DNA from: Pseudomonas sp. Au-Pse12
GTDB lineage: Bacteria > Pseudomonadota > Gammaproteobacteria > Pseudomonadales > Pseudomonadaceae
Assembly (NCBI RefSeq): GCF_021341665.1
Contig: NZ_JAJTTH010000003.1
Span: 558,001-622,000, forward strand
Direction of reading: 5' to 3'
DNA: 64,000 nt
Within the stretch, counting starts at the first letter, position 1. The number at the start of each line of letters is the position of its first letter. This document shows positions 20,719 through 29,219 of the stretch, one piece after another. Below the pieces are notes generated by a model. That model saw only the letters and a list, made by a program, of their open reading frames with translations, did no database searches and was not told the DNA's origin. The position numbers and the translations under genes were made by a program.

Positions 20719-22255
20719 CGCCAGCGTGGTGATCCGCCCCCGCACAGCCTGGGAAGCCATGGACCTGGGCGTGCTCCTGAGCCAGCGCCATCGACGCCTG
20801 TTGATGACCAGCTGGGCGATTGTCAGTTTGCCGATATTCGCCCTGTTGAGCCTGCTGCTCTGGGAGTCGCCGTCACTCGCGGTGCTGCTGTTCTGGTGGC
20901 TGAAACCGGCCTTCGAACGCCTGCCGCTGTTCATCCTCTCCAAGGCCCTGTTCGGCGAGACCCCCAGCCTCGGGCAGGCCCTGAAACAATGGCCACGCCT
21001 GCTCAAGCCACAGTTGTTGGCCAGCCTGACCTGGCGTCGCTTCAGCCTGAGCCGCAGCTTCATCCTGCCGGTGGTGCAACTCGAAGGCCTGAGCGGCGAT
21101 GCCCGGCAACAACGCCTGGCGGTGCTGCTGCAGAAAAATGCCGGCGCCGCGCGCTGGCTGACCCTGATCGGCATGCACCTGGAAGGCGCCTTGTGGATCG
21201 GCCTGATGGTGCTGTTCTACCTGCTGCTGCCACAGCAGGTAGAAATGGACTGGAACTGGCAGAGCCTGGTGATCGCCGCCCAGCAGGACTGGCTGTGGCT
21301 GGAGCACCTGACCAACACCTTCTACGCCCTGGTCCTGGTGCTCTGGGAACCGATCTACGTGGCCTGCGGCTTCAGCCTGTACCTGAACCGGCGCACCGAG
21401 CTGGAAGCCTGGGACATCGAACTGGTGTTCCGCCGCCTGCGTCAGCGCCTGAGCAGTGTCAGCGCCCTGCTCCTGCTGGCCGGCCTGCTGTTTCTGACTG
21501 CCCCCCAATCGCTCTGGGCGGCCCCGCCGAGCAGCTCCGCAGCCGGCCCGGAGACGCCGCGCCTGCTGCACCAACCGCTGACCAGCAAAGCCTCCCGCGA
21601 TAGCATCCAGGGCATCCTCGACAAGCCGCCGTTCAAGAATCAGGAGTCGGTCACCCGCTATCGCTTCGGCGATGAACAGCCCCCGAAAAAGGACGCCAAG
21701 GGCAAGCCGCCAGGCTGGCTCAAGAACCTGCTGGAAAGCTTGGGCAAGAACAGTTTTGGCGGTGTGGCCAAGGGCCTGGAGATTCTTCTCTGGGGCCTGC
21801 TGCTGGCGGGCCTGGGCTGGCTGATCTGGCGTTACCGCGATTGGCTGCAGGCCTTCGTCAGCCGCCGTCCGCGGCCGCGCAAGAAACGCCCCGCAGCCAT
21901 GCCCCAGCAGTTGTTCGGGCTGCAAGTCAGCAGCGAAACCCTGCCCGCCGATGTCGCCGCCCGCGCCGCCGAACTCTGGGCCAGCCAGCCCCGGGAAGCC
22001 CTGGGGCTGCTGTACCGGGCGCTGCTCAGCCGCTTGCTGGAAGACTTCCACCTGCCCCTGAGCGTGGCCGATACCGAAGGCCAGGTACTGGAGCGGATCA
22101 AGGACCTGCAGCAGCCACAACTGGAGGCCTTCAGCATTGACCTGACCCACCACTGGCAGAACATGGCGTACGGTCACCAGGTCCCCGGCAGCGAGCTGCA
22201 ACCCCTGCTATGCGACGCCTGGCGTCGCCTGTTCGGCCCGGGAGCAGCAGCATGA
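20705..22255 (+). CDS. DUF4129-domain membrane protein (gene 3 of MoxR operon)
   Basis: The protein of 516 residues has several N-terminal membrane helices (residues 30-65, 155-185, 200-230, about 255-275), a periplasmic or linker stretch, one more TM near residue 360 (GLEILLWGLLLAGLGWLIW) and a C-terminal cytosolic DUF4129 domain (PREALGLLYRALLSRLLEDFHLPL). DUF4129 often occurs beside MoxR/DUF58 and in transglutaminase-like proteins. The gene overlaps the SpoIIM-like gene by 14 bases and the next gene by 4. Function is unknown. Confidence 0.8.
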   Translation: MRLSDASVVIRPRTAWEAMDLGVLLSQRHRRLLMTSWAIVSLPIFALLSLLLWESPSLAVLLFWWLKPAFERLPLFILSKALFGETPSLGQALKQWPRLLKPQLLASLTWRRFSLSRSFILPVVQLEGLSGDARQQRLAVLLQKNAGAARWLTLIGMHLEGALWIGLMVLFYLLLPQQVEMDWNWQSLVIAAQQDWLWLEHLTNTFYALVLVLWEPIYVACGFSLYLNRRTELEAWDIELVFRRLRQRLSSVSALLLLAGLLFLTAPQSLWAAPPSSSAAGPETPRLLHQPLTSKASRDSIQGILDKPPFKNQESVTRYRFGDEQPPKKDAKGKPPGWLKNLLESLGKNSFGGVAKGLEILLWGLLLAGLGWLIWRYRDWLQAFVSRRPRPRKKRPAAMPQQLFGLQVSSETLPADVAARAAELWASQPREALGLLYRALLSRLLEDFHLPLSVADTEGQVLERIKDLQQPQLEAFSIDLTHHWQNMAYGHQVPGSELQPLLCDAWRRLFGPGAAA

Positions 22256-23415
22256 AGCGCTATCTGTGGGGCAGCCTGATCCTGCTCCTGGCCCTGGTAC
22301 TCGGGGCCAGCGGCTACTACCTGTATACCCAGGCCACGCCCTACCAGGAAGTGGTCGACCACGGCCCCTCCCCCGAAGCCCAGGCCAACCCCTACCTGGC
22401 GGCCGAGATGTTCCTGCGTGAGCGCGGCCTCAAGGTGCAGCACGCCAATGGCCTGGACGTACTGGCGAGCCTGCCCCCGGCCGGCAACAGCCTGTTGCTG
22501 CTGGGGGAACGCTCGAACATGAGCCCGCCCCAGGTCGAGCAGGTCCTGGACTGGGCCCGCGCCGGCGGCCGCCTGCTTTTCGTCGCCGAGGCCCTGTGGG
22601 ACGAAGACAGCCAGAAGAGTGGCGACCTGTTGCTGGACCGGGTGCAGATCCACCAGCAGCTCAGCCAGGACCTGGAGGAGCCACCGGAGCCGGAAGCCGA
22701 TGACGCGTATCCGAAGCTGACCAAGGTCTACCTGGATGGCGAACAGGCCCCGGCCTACATCGGCTTCGACACGGACTTCCACCTGGACGACCCGCAGAGC
22801 CTGGCGCAGTCCTGGGCCGACAGCGGCGTCGCCACCCACATGATCCAGCTTGAATATGGCAAGGGCACGGTCATCGTGCTCACCGACGCCGATATCTGGA
22901 AAGCCCCGGCCATCGGCCTGTACGACAATGCCTGGCTGCTGTGGTACCTGAATACCGATACCGCCGTGACCCTGCTGTTCAATACCGACCACCCTGACCT
23001 CTGGCAATTGCTCTGGCGGCATTTCCCCCAGGCCCTGGTGGCCCTGGCCCTGCTGCTCGCCCTGTGGTTATGGCAAGCCAGCGTGCGCCACGGGCCGCTG
23101 CAGGCACCGGCGCCCAAGGCCCGGCGCCAGTTGCGTGAACACCTGCGGGCCAGCGCCGACTTCCTGTTGCGCCATGCCGGCCAGGGCCCGCTGCTGCAGG
23201 CCTTGCAACTGGACATCCGGCGCCGGGCGCGCCGCCGCCATCCGGGCTTCGAGCAATTGCCGACCGAAGCCCAGTGGGAAGTGCTGGCCCTGCTCAGCCA
23301 ACAACCTGTCAGCGCGGTTCGACAGGCCCTGCAACCCTTGTCCGGGCAGCGCCTTTCCAGCGTTGATTTCAGCCACCAGGTCGCCCACCTGCAAACTCTC
23401 AGGAATGCCCTATGA
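22252..23415 (+). CDS. DUF4350-domain membrane protein (gene 4 of MoxR operon)
   Basis: The product is 387 residues: TM1 at residues 5-25, an extracytoplasmic DUF4350 domain (about 40-255; Rossmann-like, with SLLLLGERSNMSPPQVEQVLDWARAGGRLLFVAE), a second TM at about 262-283 (ALVALALLLALWLWQAS) and a basic cytosolic tail. The start is at 22252, overlapping the DUF4129 stop (ATGA), with GGGAG upstream. DUF4350 resembles GATase-like ABC-accessory folds and may bind a ligand. No enzymatic residues can be named. Confidence 0.8.
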   Translation: MKRYLWGSLILLLALVLGASGYYLYTQATPYQEVVDHGPSPEAQANPYLAAEMFLRERGLKVQHANGLDVLASLPPAGNSLLLLGERSNMSPPQVEQVLDWARAGGRLLFVAEALWDEDSQKSGDLLLDRVQIHQQLSQDLEEPPEPEADDAYPKLTKVYLDGEQAPAYIGFDTDFHLDDPQSLAQSWADSGVATHMIQLEYGKGTVIVLTDADIWKAPAIGLYDNAWLLWYLNTDTAVTLLFNTDHPDLWQLLWRHFPQALVALALLLALWLWQASVRHGPLQAPAPKARRQLREHLRASADFLLRHAGQGPLLQALQLDIRRRARRRHPGFEQLPTEAQWEVLALLSQQPVSAVRQALQPLSGQRLSSVDFSHQVAHLQTLRNAL

Positions 23416-24437
23416 GCGAACAACCCGTCGAACCCATTGAATCTTCCGAGGCTCTGCAACCTCAGGTGCATGCCGCCCAACAGCGCCAGCGGGCCAGCCA
23501 GTTGGCCCAGGCGGTGCGCCAGGAGCTGCAGAAGGTGGTGATCGGCCAGGAAGCGGTCATCGATGATGTGCTGACCGCCCTGATCGCGGGCGGCCATGTG
23601 CTGCTCGAAGGCGTCCCCGGGCTGGGCAAGACCCTGCTGGTGCGGGCGCTGGCCCGTTGCTTTGGCGGCGAGTTCGCGCGTATCCAGTTCACCCCGGACC
23701 TGATGCCCAGCGACGTCACCGGGCACGCGGTGTACGACCTGCAGACCGAGCAGTTCAAGCTGCGCAAGGGCCCGCTGTTCACCAACCTGTTGCTGGCGGA
23801 CGAGATCAACCGCGCCCCGGCCAAGACCCAGGCCGCCCTGCTGGAAGCCATGCAGGAACGCCAGGTGACCCTGGAGGGTCGGGCACTGCCGATCGCCCAG
23901 CCGTTCATGGTCCTGGCCACCCAGAACCCGATTGAACAGGAAGGCACCTACCCACTGCCCGAGGCCGAGCTGGACCGCTTCATGCTCAAGTTGCGCATGG
24001 ATTACCCGGACGCCGAGGAAGAGCTGAACATGGTCCGCCAGGTGGCACGCTCGACCCGCGCCGACATGCTCGACGTGCAGCCCCTGCGCACCGTACTGCA
24101 GGCCAAGGACGTGCTGGCCCTGCAGCGCATCGCCAGCGAATTGCCGCTGGACGAACAGGTGCTCGACTATGCCGTGCGCCTGGCCCGGGCCACCCGCAGT
24201 TGGCCAGGCCTGACCCTGGGCGCCGGCCCTCGTGCGTCGATTGCCCTGGTGCGTGGGGCGCGCGCCCGGGCCTTGCTGCGCGGCGGCGAATTCGTGATTC
24301 CGGATGACATCAAGGGCTGCGCGATGGCCGTGCTGCGGCACCGGGTGCGGGTTGCTCCGGAGCTGGATATCGAAGGCCTGTCAGTGGAACAGGTGCTCAA
24401 GCAGATGCTCGAGCAGGTTCCGGCACCGCGCCTGTGA
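23412..24437 (+). CDS. MoxR-family AAA+ ATPase (gene 5 of MoxR operon)
   Basis: The 341-residue cytosolic AAA+ protein has Walker A at residues 67-74 (GVPGLGKT), Walker B (LLLADEINRAPAKTQ), sensor 1 (VLATQNPIEQEGTYPLPEAELDRF) and a C-terminal helical lid (TRSWPGLTLGAGPRASIAL), all typical of MoxR. MoxR ATPases act as chaperones that mature or insert cofactors into partner proteins, often together with VWA-type proteins. The DUF58 protein encoded next is the probable partner. The start overlaps the DUF4350 stop by 4 bases. Confidence 0.93.
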   Translation: MSEQPVEPIESSEALQPQVHAAQQRQRASQLAQAVRQELQKVVIGQEAVIDDVLTALIAGGHVLLEGVPGLGKTLLVRALARCFGGEFARIQFTPDLMPSDVTGHAVYDLQTEQFKLRKGPLFTNLLLADEINRAPAKTQAALLEAMQERQVTLEGRALPIAQPFMVLATQNPIEQEGTYPLPEAELDRFMLKLRMDYPDAEEELNMVRQVARSTRADMLDVQPLRTVLQAKDVLALQRIASELPLDEQVLDYAVRLARATRSWPGLTLGAGPRASIALVRGARARALLRGGEFVIPDDIKGCAMAVLRHRVRVAPELDIEGLSVEQVLKQMLEQVPAPRL

Positions 24438-24450
24438 GCCGCCCACGCCG

Positions 24451-25782
24451 ATGAAACCGACCCGTCTGCTGCTGATCTGGCTCGGCACCCTGACCGCCCT
24501 CTATACCTTGCTCGGTGCCGCCCGCGCCCTGGGTAGCGAGGCCTTGCCGCGCCTGGATTCAATTGCCTGGGGCCTGCTGCTGGCGTTACTGCTGCTGGCG
24601 CTGCTGGACGCCTTGCGCCTGCGCCGCCTGGCTTCGCCACACATCCAGCGCCAGCTCCCCGGCAGCCTGCCCCTGGGCCGCTGGAGCGAAGTGCAACTTC
24701 AGATCCAGCACAGCTACCGACAAGCACTGGACGTGCAACTGTTCGACCACCCGCCCCAGGGCCTGGGCTTCGAGCACCTGCCGCAATCCACTCGCCTGGA
24801 GCCGGGCCAGGTCAGCCGGATCGGCTACAACCTGCGCCCGCTGCAGCGTGGCCACTTCACTTTCGACCAGTGCGAAATCAACCTGCCCAGCCCCTTGGGG
24901 CTGTGGAGCGCCCGCCGCCTGATCAAGGTGCACGACAGCACCCGGGTCTACCCGGACTTCGCCCGCCTCTACGGCGCGCAATTGCTGGCGGTGGACAACT
25001 GGCTCAGCCAACTCGGCGTGCGGCAGCGACAACGCCGTGGCCTGGGCCTGGAGTTCAATCAACTGCGCGAGTTTCGCGAGGGCGACAGCCTGCGGCAGAT
25101 CGACTGGAAGGCCACCGCCCGCCAGCGCACGCCCATCGTTCGCGAGTACCAGGACGAACGCGACCAGCAGATCATCTTCATGCTCGACTGCGGCCGTCGC
25201 ATGCGCAGCCAGGACGGCGAACTGGCGCACTTCGACCACGCCCTCAATGCCTGCCTGCTGCTCAGTTATGTCGCCTTGCGCCAGGGCGATGCCGTGGGCC
25301 TGTACAGTTTTGCCGGGGAGCGCTCGCGCTACCTGGCGCCGGTCAAGGGCTCGGCTCAGTTGAACGTGCTGCTCAATGGCGTCTACGACCTGGACACCAG
25401 CCAGCGACCTGCCGACTACCAGGCCGCCGCCAGCGAACTGCTGGCCAGGCAGAAGCGTCGGGCGCTGGTGGTGCTGGTCACCAACCTGCGGGACGAGGAC
25501 GACGAGGAACTGCTGACCGCGGTCAAGCGCATCGGCCGCCAGCATCGGGTGCTGGTGGCCAGCCTGCGCGAAGAAGTGCTCGACCAGTTGCGCCAGAGCC
25601 CGGTGCAGACCCTGCCCGAGGCGCTGGCCTACAGTGCGACGGTGAACTACCTGAACAGTCGCGCCGAACTGCACGAGCGGCTGAGCGCCCACGGCGTCGC
25701 CCTGCTCGATGCCCGTCCGGGAGAGTTGGGGGCCGAGTTGGTCGGTCGCTATCTGAGCTGGAAGAAAGCCGGCAGCCTGTAG
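24451..25782 (+). CDS. DUF58-domain protein (gene 6 of MoxR operon)
   Basis: The 443-residue protein has two N-terminal TM helices (residues 4-20 and 32-52) and then a soluble part with the DUF58 signature (FREGDSLRQIDWKATARQRTPIVREYQDERDQQI) leading into a VWA-like domain (IIFMLDCGRRMRS). The MIDAS Asp is present but the Ser-x-Ser part is Gly-Arg-Arg, so metal binding is doubtful. The start at 24451 (MKPTRLLLIW) is 13 bases after the moxR stop with GAG upstream; the longer frame overlaps moxR and is unlikely. It closes the operon and meets the minus-strand PilZ gene 15 bases later. Confidence 0.88.
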   Translation: MKPTRLLLIWLGTLTALYTLLGAARALGSEALPRLDSIAWGLLLALLLLALLDALRLRRLASPHIQRQLPGSLPLGRWSEVQLQIQHSYRQALDVQLFDHPPQGLGFEHLPQSTRLEPGQVSRIGYNLRPLQRGHFTFDQCEINLPSPLGLWSARRLIKVHDSTRVYPDFARLYGAQLLAVDNWLSQLGVRQRQRRGLGLEFNQLREFREGDSLRQIDWKATARQRTPIVREYQDERDQQIIFMLDCGRRMRSQDGELAHFDHALNACLLLSYVALRQGDAVGLYSFAGERSRYLAPVKGSAQLNVLLNGVYDLDTSQRPADYQAAASELLARQKRRALVVLVTNLRDEDDEELLTAVKRIGRQHRVLVASLREEVLDQLRQSPVQTLPEALAYSATVNYLNSRAELHERLSAHGVALLDARPGELGAELVGRYLSWKKAGSL

Positions 25783-25797
25783 CGGCTGCCCTGTCCG

Positions 25798-26157
25798 TCA
25801 GGCCGAAGTCTGCAACGGATGAAAGCTGAAGTAATGGCGCAACGTCTGCTCCAGTTCGGCCCACTCCGCACCCGCCCGCAACAGGCTGAAACCGCTGTCG
25901 TAATGGTGCGGCGTGAGGTCTTCATGGCACCACAGGCAGTGAGCGCTGAAGTCGATGAACTGCACCTGACCGTCACCGCCAGCGGCTTTCACCCGTAATT
26001 CGAAATCCGCACCGATCAGCATCGGCAAGTGGCTGATCAGCATCAGCCCGTCGGCCGACAGATTGCCAAGGAAGCCGACCGGCTTGTCGGTGAAACGGTT
26101 GAATACTTTTAAAAAGGACGGCAGTTGGTGCCGCTCGATCCGAGGTTCCATGAACAT
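25798..26157 (-). CDS. PilZ-domain protein, putative c-di-GMP receptor
   Basis: The 119-residue protein is a single PilZ beta-barrel. It has an arginine-containing N-terminus (MFMEPRIERHQL) and the segment DKPVGFLGNLSADGLMLIS, which corresponds to the D/N-x-S-x-x-G motif. The canonical R-x-x-x-R upstream arm is reduced (RIERHQ), so affinity for c-di-GMP is uncertain. The end FHPLQTSA is short. No other domain is attached. The start could be at 26157 or two codons later; neither has a clear ribosome-binding site. Confidence 0.8.
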   Translation of the reverse strand: MFMEPRIERHQLPSFLKVFNRFTDKPVGFLGNLSADGLMLISHLPMLIGADFELRVKAAGGDGQVQFIDFSAHCLWCHEDLTPHHYDSGFSLLRAGAEWAELEQTLRHYFSFHPLQTSA

Positions 26158-26375
26158 GCTGGGTATCGCTATGAAAGGCCATTAAGCATGACCGCACTAG
26201 TGCTTCGGAACAGGCCCTGAGATCGGCCCGCTCTCCTGGATTCGATACGCGAGGAAGATTGCCAGAAGGATTCCAACGCCACTGCCGCCAGCCAGGCCGG
26301 GACAGTTTTCGAACAGCCTGTGCAGATGTTAGCTCAAGCTCACGGGGCGATTACACCGCCCCTGGTGAAACTCCA

Positions 26376-26750
26376 TTACAACGCAGTGCGACGAACTTGA
26401 GCGGCGCCGTTTGCCGGGTAGTGTCCCAACTGCTGCAGCGTATCCAGCCGGGCGCGGGCACGGAATGCGTACTCGCTGCTGGGGTACTGGGTAATGATGT
26501 ACTGGTAAGTCTGCACGGCATCGACGAACAACTTCTGACGCTCCAGGCATTGCCCGCGCAGCATCGAGACTTCCGGCTGGATGTAACGACGGGCGCGGCT
26601 GTCACGGTCGACCTGGCTCAGCTCGAGCATCACGCTCTCGCAGTTGCCACGGTCATAGGCCCGGTAGGCATTGTTCAAATGGTAATCCATGGACCAGCGG
26701 GTGCAGCCGACAACACTGACGGCCAGGGCAGCAATGAGTACGAATCGCAT
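26376..26750 (-). CDS. Small TPR-like outer membrane lipoprotein
   Basis: The product of 124 residues begins with a lipoprotein signal (MRFVLIAALAVSVVGC, lipobox VVGC). Helical repeats follow (YHLNNAYRAYDRGNCESVMLELS and QCLERQKLFVDAVQTYQYIITQYPSSEYAFRARARLDTL) that look like two TPR units of the Sel1/BamD style. It probably is a periplasm-facing scaffold. The start at 26750 has AGGAG seven bases upstream; an ATG 42 bases earlier would spoil the signal peptide. It stands divergent from pykA. Partner and role are unknown. Confidence 0.8.
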   Translation of the reverse strand: MRFVLIAALAVSVVGCTRWSMDYHLNNAYRAYDRGNCESVMLELSQVDRDSRARRYIQPEVSMLRGQCLERQKLFVDAVQTYQYIITQYPSSEYAFRARARLDTLQQLGHYPANGAAQVRRTAL

Positions 26751-26907
26751 GAGGTATCTCCTGTCTTGTGCAGTGTATCGACTCATCGGCAAAAATCTTC
26801 AAGGTTGTTGCGGTAAACAAACAAAGCAATAAGTAGTGCAAACGAACAATGACTACAACTTCGGAGCATAGTAGCCTCTCGTTGCGCTTGAACTCAGGAG
26901 TCCGTGC

Positions 26908-28359
26908 ATGTCCGTTCGTCGTACCAAAATCGTTGCCACCCTTGGCCCGGCCAGTAACTCGCCGGAAGTTCTCGAACAGTTGATTCTCGCGGGCCTGGAT
27001 GTTGCCCGCCTGAACTTCTCCCACGGCACTCCGGACGAGCACAAGGCTCGCGCCAAACTGGTCCGCGACCTGGCAGCCAAGCACGGCCGCTTCGTGGCCA
27101 TCCTCGGTGACCTGCAAGGCCCGAAGATCCGTATCGCCAAATTCGCCAACAAGCGTATCGAACTGAAGATCGGTGACAAGTTCACCTTCTCCACGGTCCA
27201 CCCGCTGACCGAAGGCACCCAGGACATCGTCGGCATCGACTACCCGGACCTGGTCAAGGATTGCGGCGTCGATGACGAACTGCTGCTGGACGACGGCCGT
27301 GTGGTCATGCGCGTGGAAACCGCCACCGCCACCGAGCTGCACTGCGTAGTGACCGTCGGCGGCCCGCTGTCCGACCACAAAGGCATCAACCGTCGTGGCG
27401 GCGGCCTGACCGCCCCGGCCCTGACCGAAAAAGACAAGGCCGACATCAAGCTCGCGGCCGAAATGCAAGTCGACTACCTGGCTGTCTCCTTTCCGCGTGA
27501 CGCCGCCGACATGGAATACGCGCGCAAGCTGCGTGATGAATCCGGCGGCACCGCCTGGCTGGTGGCGAAGATCGAACGCGCCGAAGCCGTGGCCGACGAC
27601 GAAACCCTCGACGGCCTGATCAACGCCAGTGACGCAGTGATGGTAGCCCGTGGCGACCTGGGCGTGGAAATCGGCGACGCCGAGCTGGTGGGCATCCAGA
27701 AGAAAATCATTCTGCACGCTCGTCGCCACAACAAGGCGGTGATCGTAGCGACCCAGATGATGGAGTCGATGATCCAGAACCCGATGCCGACCCGTGCCGA
27801 AGTGTCCGATGTGGCCAACGCCGTGCTCGACTACACCGACGCCGTGATGCTCTCGGCGGAAAGCGCCGCCGGTGCCTACCCGCTGGAAGCGGTACAAGCC
27901 ATGGCGCGGATCTGCGTCGGTGCGGAAAAGCACCCGACCAGCAAGACCTCCAGCCACCGCATGGGCAAGGTGTTCGAAAGCTGCGACCAGAGCATCGCCC
28001 TGGCCGCCATGTACACCGCCAACCACTTCCCCGGCGTCAAGGCGATCATCGCCCTGACCGAAAGTGGCTACACCCCGCTGATCATGTCGCGCATCCGTTC
28101 CTCGGTGCCGATCTACGCCTACTCCCCGCACCGCGAAACCCAGGCGCGCGCGGCGATGTTCCGTGGCGTCTACACCATCCCGTTCGACCCTGCCTCCCTG
28201 CCGCCCGAGCAGGTCAGCCAGGCCGCGATCGATGAGCTGCTCAAGCGCGGCGTCGTGGAGAAAGGTGACTGGGTGATCCTCACCAAGGGCGACAGCTACC
28301 ACACCACCGGCGGCACCAACGGCATGAAGATCCTGCACGTCGGCGACCCGATGGTCTGA
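26908..28359 (+). CDS. pykA: Pyruvate kinase
   Basis: The 483-residue glycolytic enzyme converts phosphoenolpyruvate and ADP to pyruvate and ATP. The start MSVRRTKIVATLGPASNSPEVLE carries the Arg of the ADP/PEP site. The barrel follows, with NFSHGTPDEH, ARGDLGVEIG and the signature VAKIERAEAVADD with the catalytic Lys and Glu; the C-terminal domain (PIYAYSPHRETQARAAMFRG) is that of the AMP/sugar-phosphate-activated PykA type. AGGAG precedes the start. P. aeruginosa PykA (PA4329) has the same length, and the following genes are the same there. Confidence 0.97.
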   Translation: MSVRRTKIVATLGPASNSPEVLEQLILAGLDVARLNFSHGTPDEHKARAKLVRDLAAKHGRFVAILGDLQGPKIRIAKFANKRIELKIGDKFTFSTVHPLTEGTQDIVGIDYPDLVKDCGVDDELLLDDGRVVMRVETATATELHCVVTVGGPLSDHKGINRRGGGLTAPALTEKDKADIKLAAEMQVDYLAVSFPRDAADMEYARKLRDESGGTAWLVAKIERAEAVADDETLDGLINASDAVMVARGDLGVEIGDAELVGIQKKIILHARRHNKAVIVATQMMESMIQNPMPTRAEVSDVANAVLDYTDAVMLSAESAAGAYPLEAVQAMARICVGAEKHPTSKTSSHRMGKVFESCDQSIALAAMYTANHFPGVKAIIALTESGYTPLIMSRIRSSVPIYAYSPHRETQARAAMFRGVYTIPFDPASLPPEQVSQAAIDELLKRGVVEKGDWVILTKGDSYHTTGGTNGMKILHVGDPMV

Positions 28360-28376
28360 ACCCAGGCCCGCTGAAC

Positions 28377-28412
28377 AAAAAGCCCCGGCGCCAGAAACGC
28401 CGGGGCTTTTTC
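28377..28412. terminator. Bidirectional terminator between pykA and the enoyl-CoA hydratase gene
   Basis: A 13-bp stem (AAAAGCCCCGGCG / CGCCGGGGCTTTT) with a 7-nt loop provides T runs on both strands between two convergent genes. Confidence 0.92.
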
Positions 28413-28441
28413 ATGCCCGCACGAAACAGATGTCGAAGCGT

Positions 28442-29191
28442 TCAACCCTTGGCGAGAAACCCGGACAGCGCGGCAATCGCTTCCGGCGACTGCAGGCGAC
28501 GGGTGAATTCCACCCCCTCCTGTTCAATGACCTGGCGCAATTGCTCGCGGATCGGGGCCTTCATCAGGCGCTTGCTCACCTGCACCGCTTCTGGTGCCAA
28601 CTGGCTGAAACGCAAGGCCGCTTCGCGGGCCTTGGCCAAGGTTGCCGCGCCATCCCCCAGGGCGGCCGTGGCAATCCCCCAGGCGGCCGCCTGCTCACCA
28701 CTGAAACCGTCGCCGAGCAGCAGCAACTCCGCCGCCTTGGCCTGCCCGAGCAAGCGCGGCAGGATCAGGCTCGAACCAAACTCCGGACACAGCCCGAGGT
28801 TAACGAACGGCATGCGCAGGCGCGCATCGCGGCTGACATAGACCAGGTCGCAGTGCAGCAGCAGGGTCGTGCCAATGCCCACCGCCGGGCCGGCCACCGC
28901 GGCCACCACCGGCTTGCGACACTCCAGAAGGCTGCGCATGAAGCGAAACACCGGGCTGTCCAGATCCCGGGGCGGTTGCTGGAGAAAGTCGGCGATGTCA
29001 TTGCCGGCGGTAAAGCATTCGCTGCTGCCGCAGATCAGCACCGCGTTGATCTCGGGGTCGGCGTCCGCCTCGCTCAGGGCCTCGGCCAGACGGCTGTACA
29101 TGGCACGGGTCAGGGCATTTTTCTTGTCGGGACGGTTCAGGCGCAGGGTCAGCAGCCCGCCCTCGCGTTGCAGCTCGATGGCATCGGTCAT
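28442..29191 (-). CDS. Enoyl-CoA hydratase/isomerase family protein
   Basis: The product of 249 residues is a crotonase-fold enzyme. It shows the CoA/oxyanion segments NRPDKKNALTRAMY and CFTAGNDIADF, AAVAGPAVGIGTTLLLHCDLVYVS, and the catalytic-side PFVNLGLCPEFGSSL with a Glu at the usual acid/base position. Only one Glu is obvious, which suits isomerase or hydrolase activity as well as hydration, so the substrate is open. It is probably transcribed with the ferredoxin reductase gene and sadC, 28 bases downstream of the reductase stop; P. aeruginosa has the same order (PA4330-PA4332). Confidence 0.88.
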   Translation of the reverse strand: MTDAIELQREGGLLTLRLNRPDKKNALTRAMYSRLAEALSEADADPEINAVLICGSSECFTAGNDIADFLQQPPRDLDSPVFRFMRSLLECRKPVVAAVAGPAVGIGTTLLLHCDLVYVSRDARLRMPFVNLGLCPEFGSSLILPRLLGQAKAAELLLLGDGFSGEQAAAWGIATAALGDGAATLAKAREAALRFSQLAPEAVQVSKRLMKAPIREQLRQVIEQEGVEFTRRLQSPEAIAALSGFLAKG

Positions 29192-29219
29192 GAGGATCTC
29201 GCTCTGGAAGAATCAGCGC

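Noticed and set aside
26653..28338. 561-codon minus-strand frame across pykA
   Set aside because: Antisense shadow of pyruvate kinase; composition rich in Gly, His and Val as in other GC-rich shadows.
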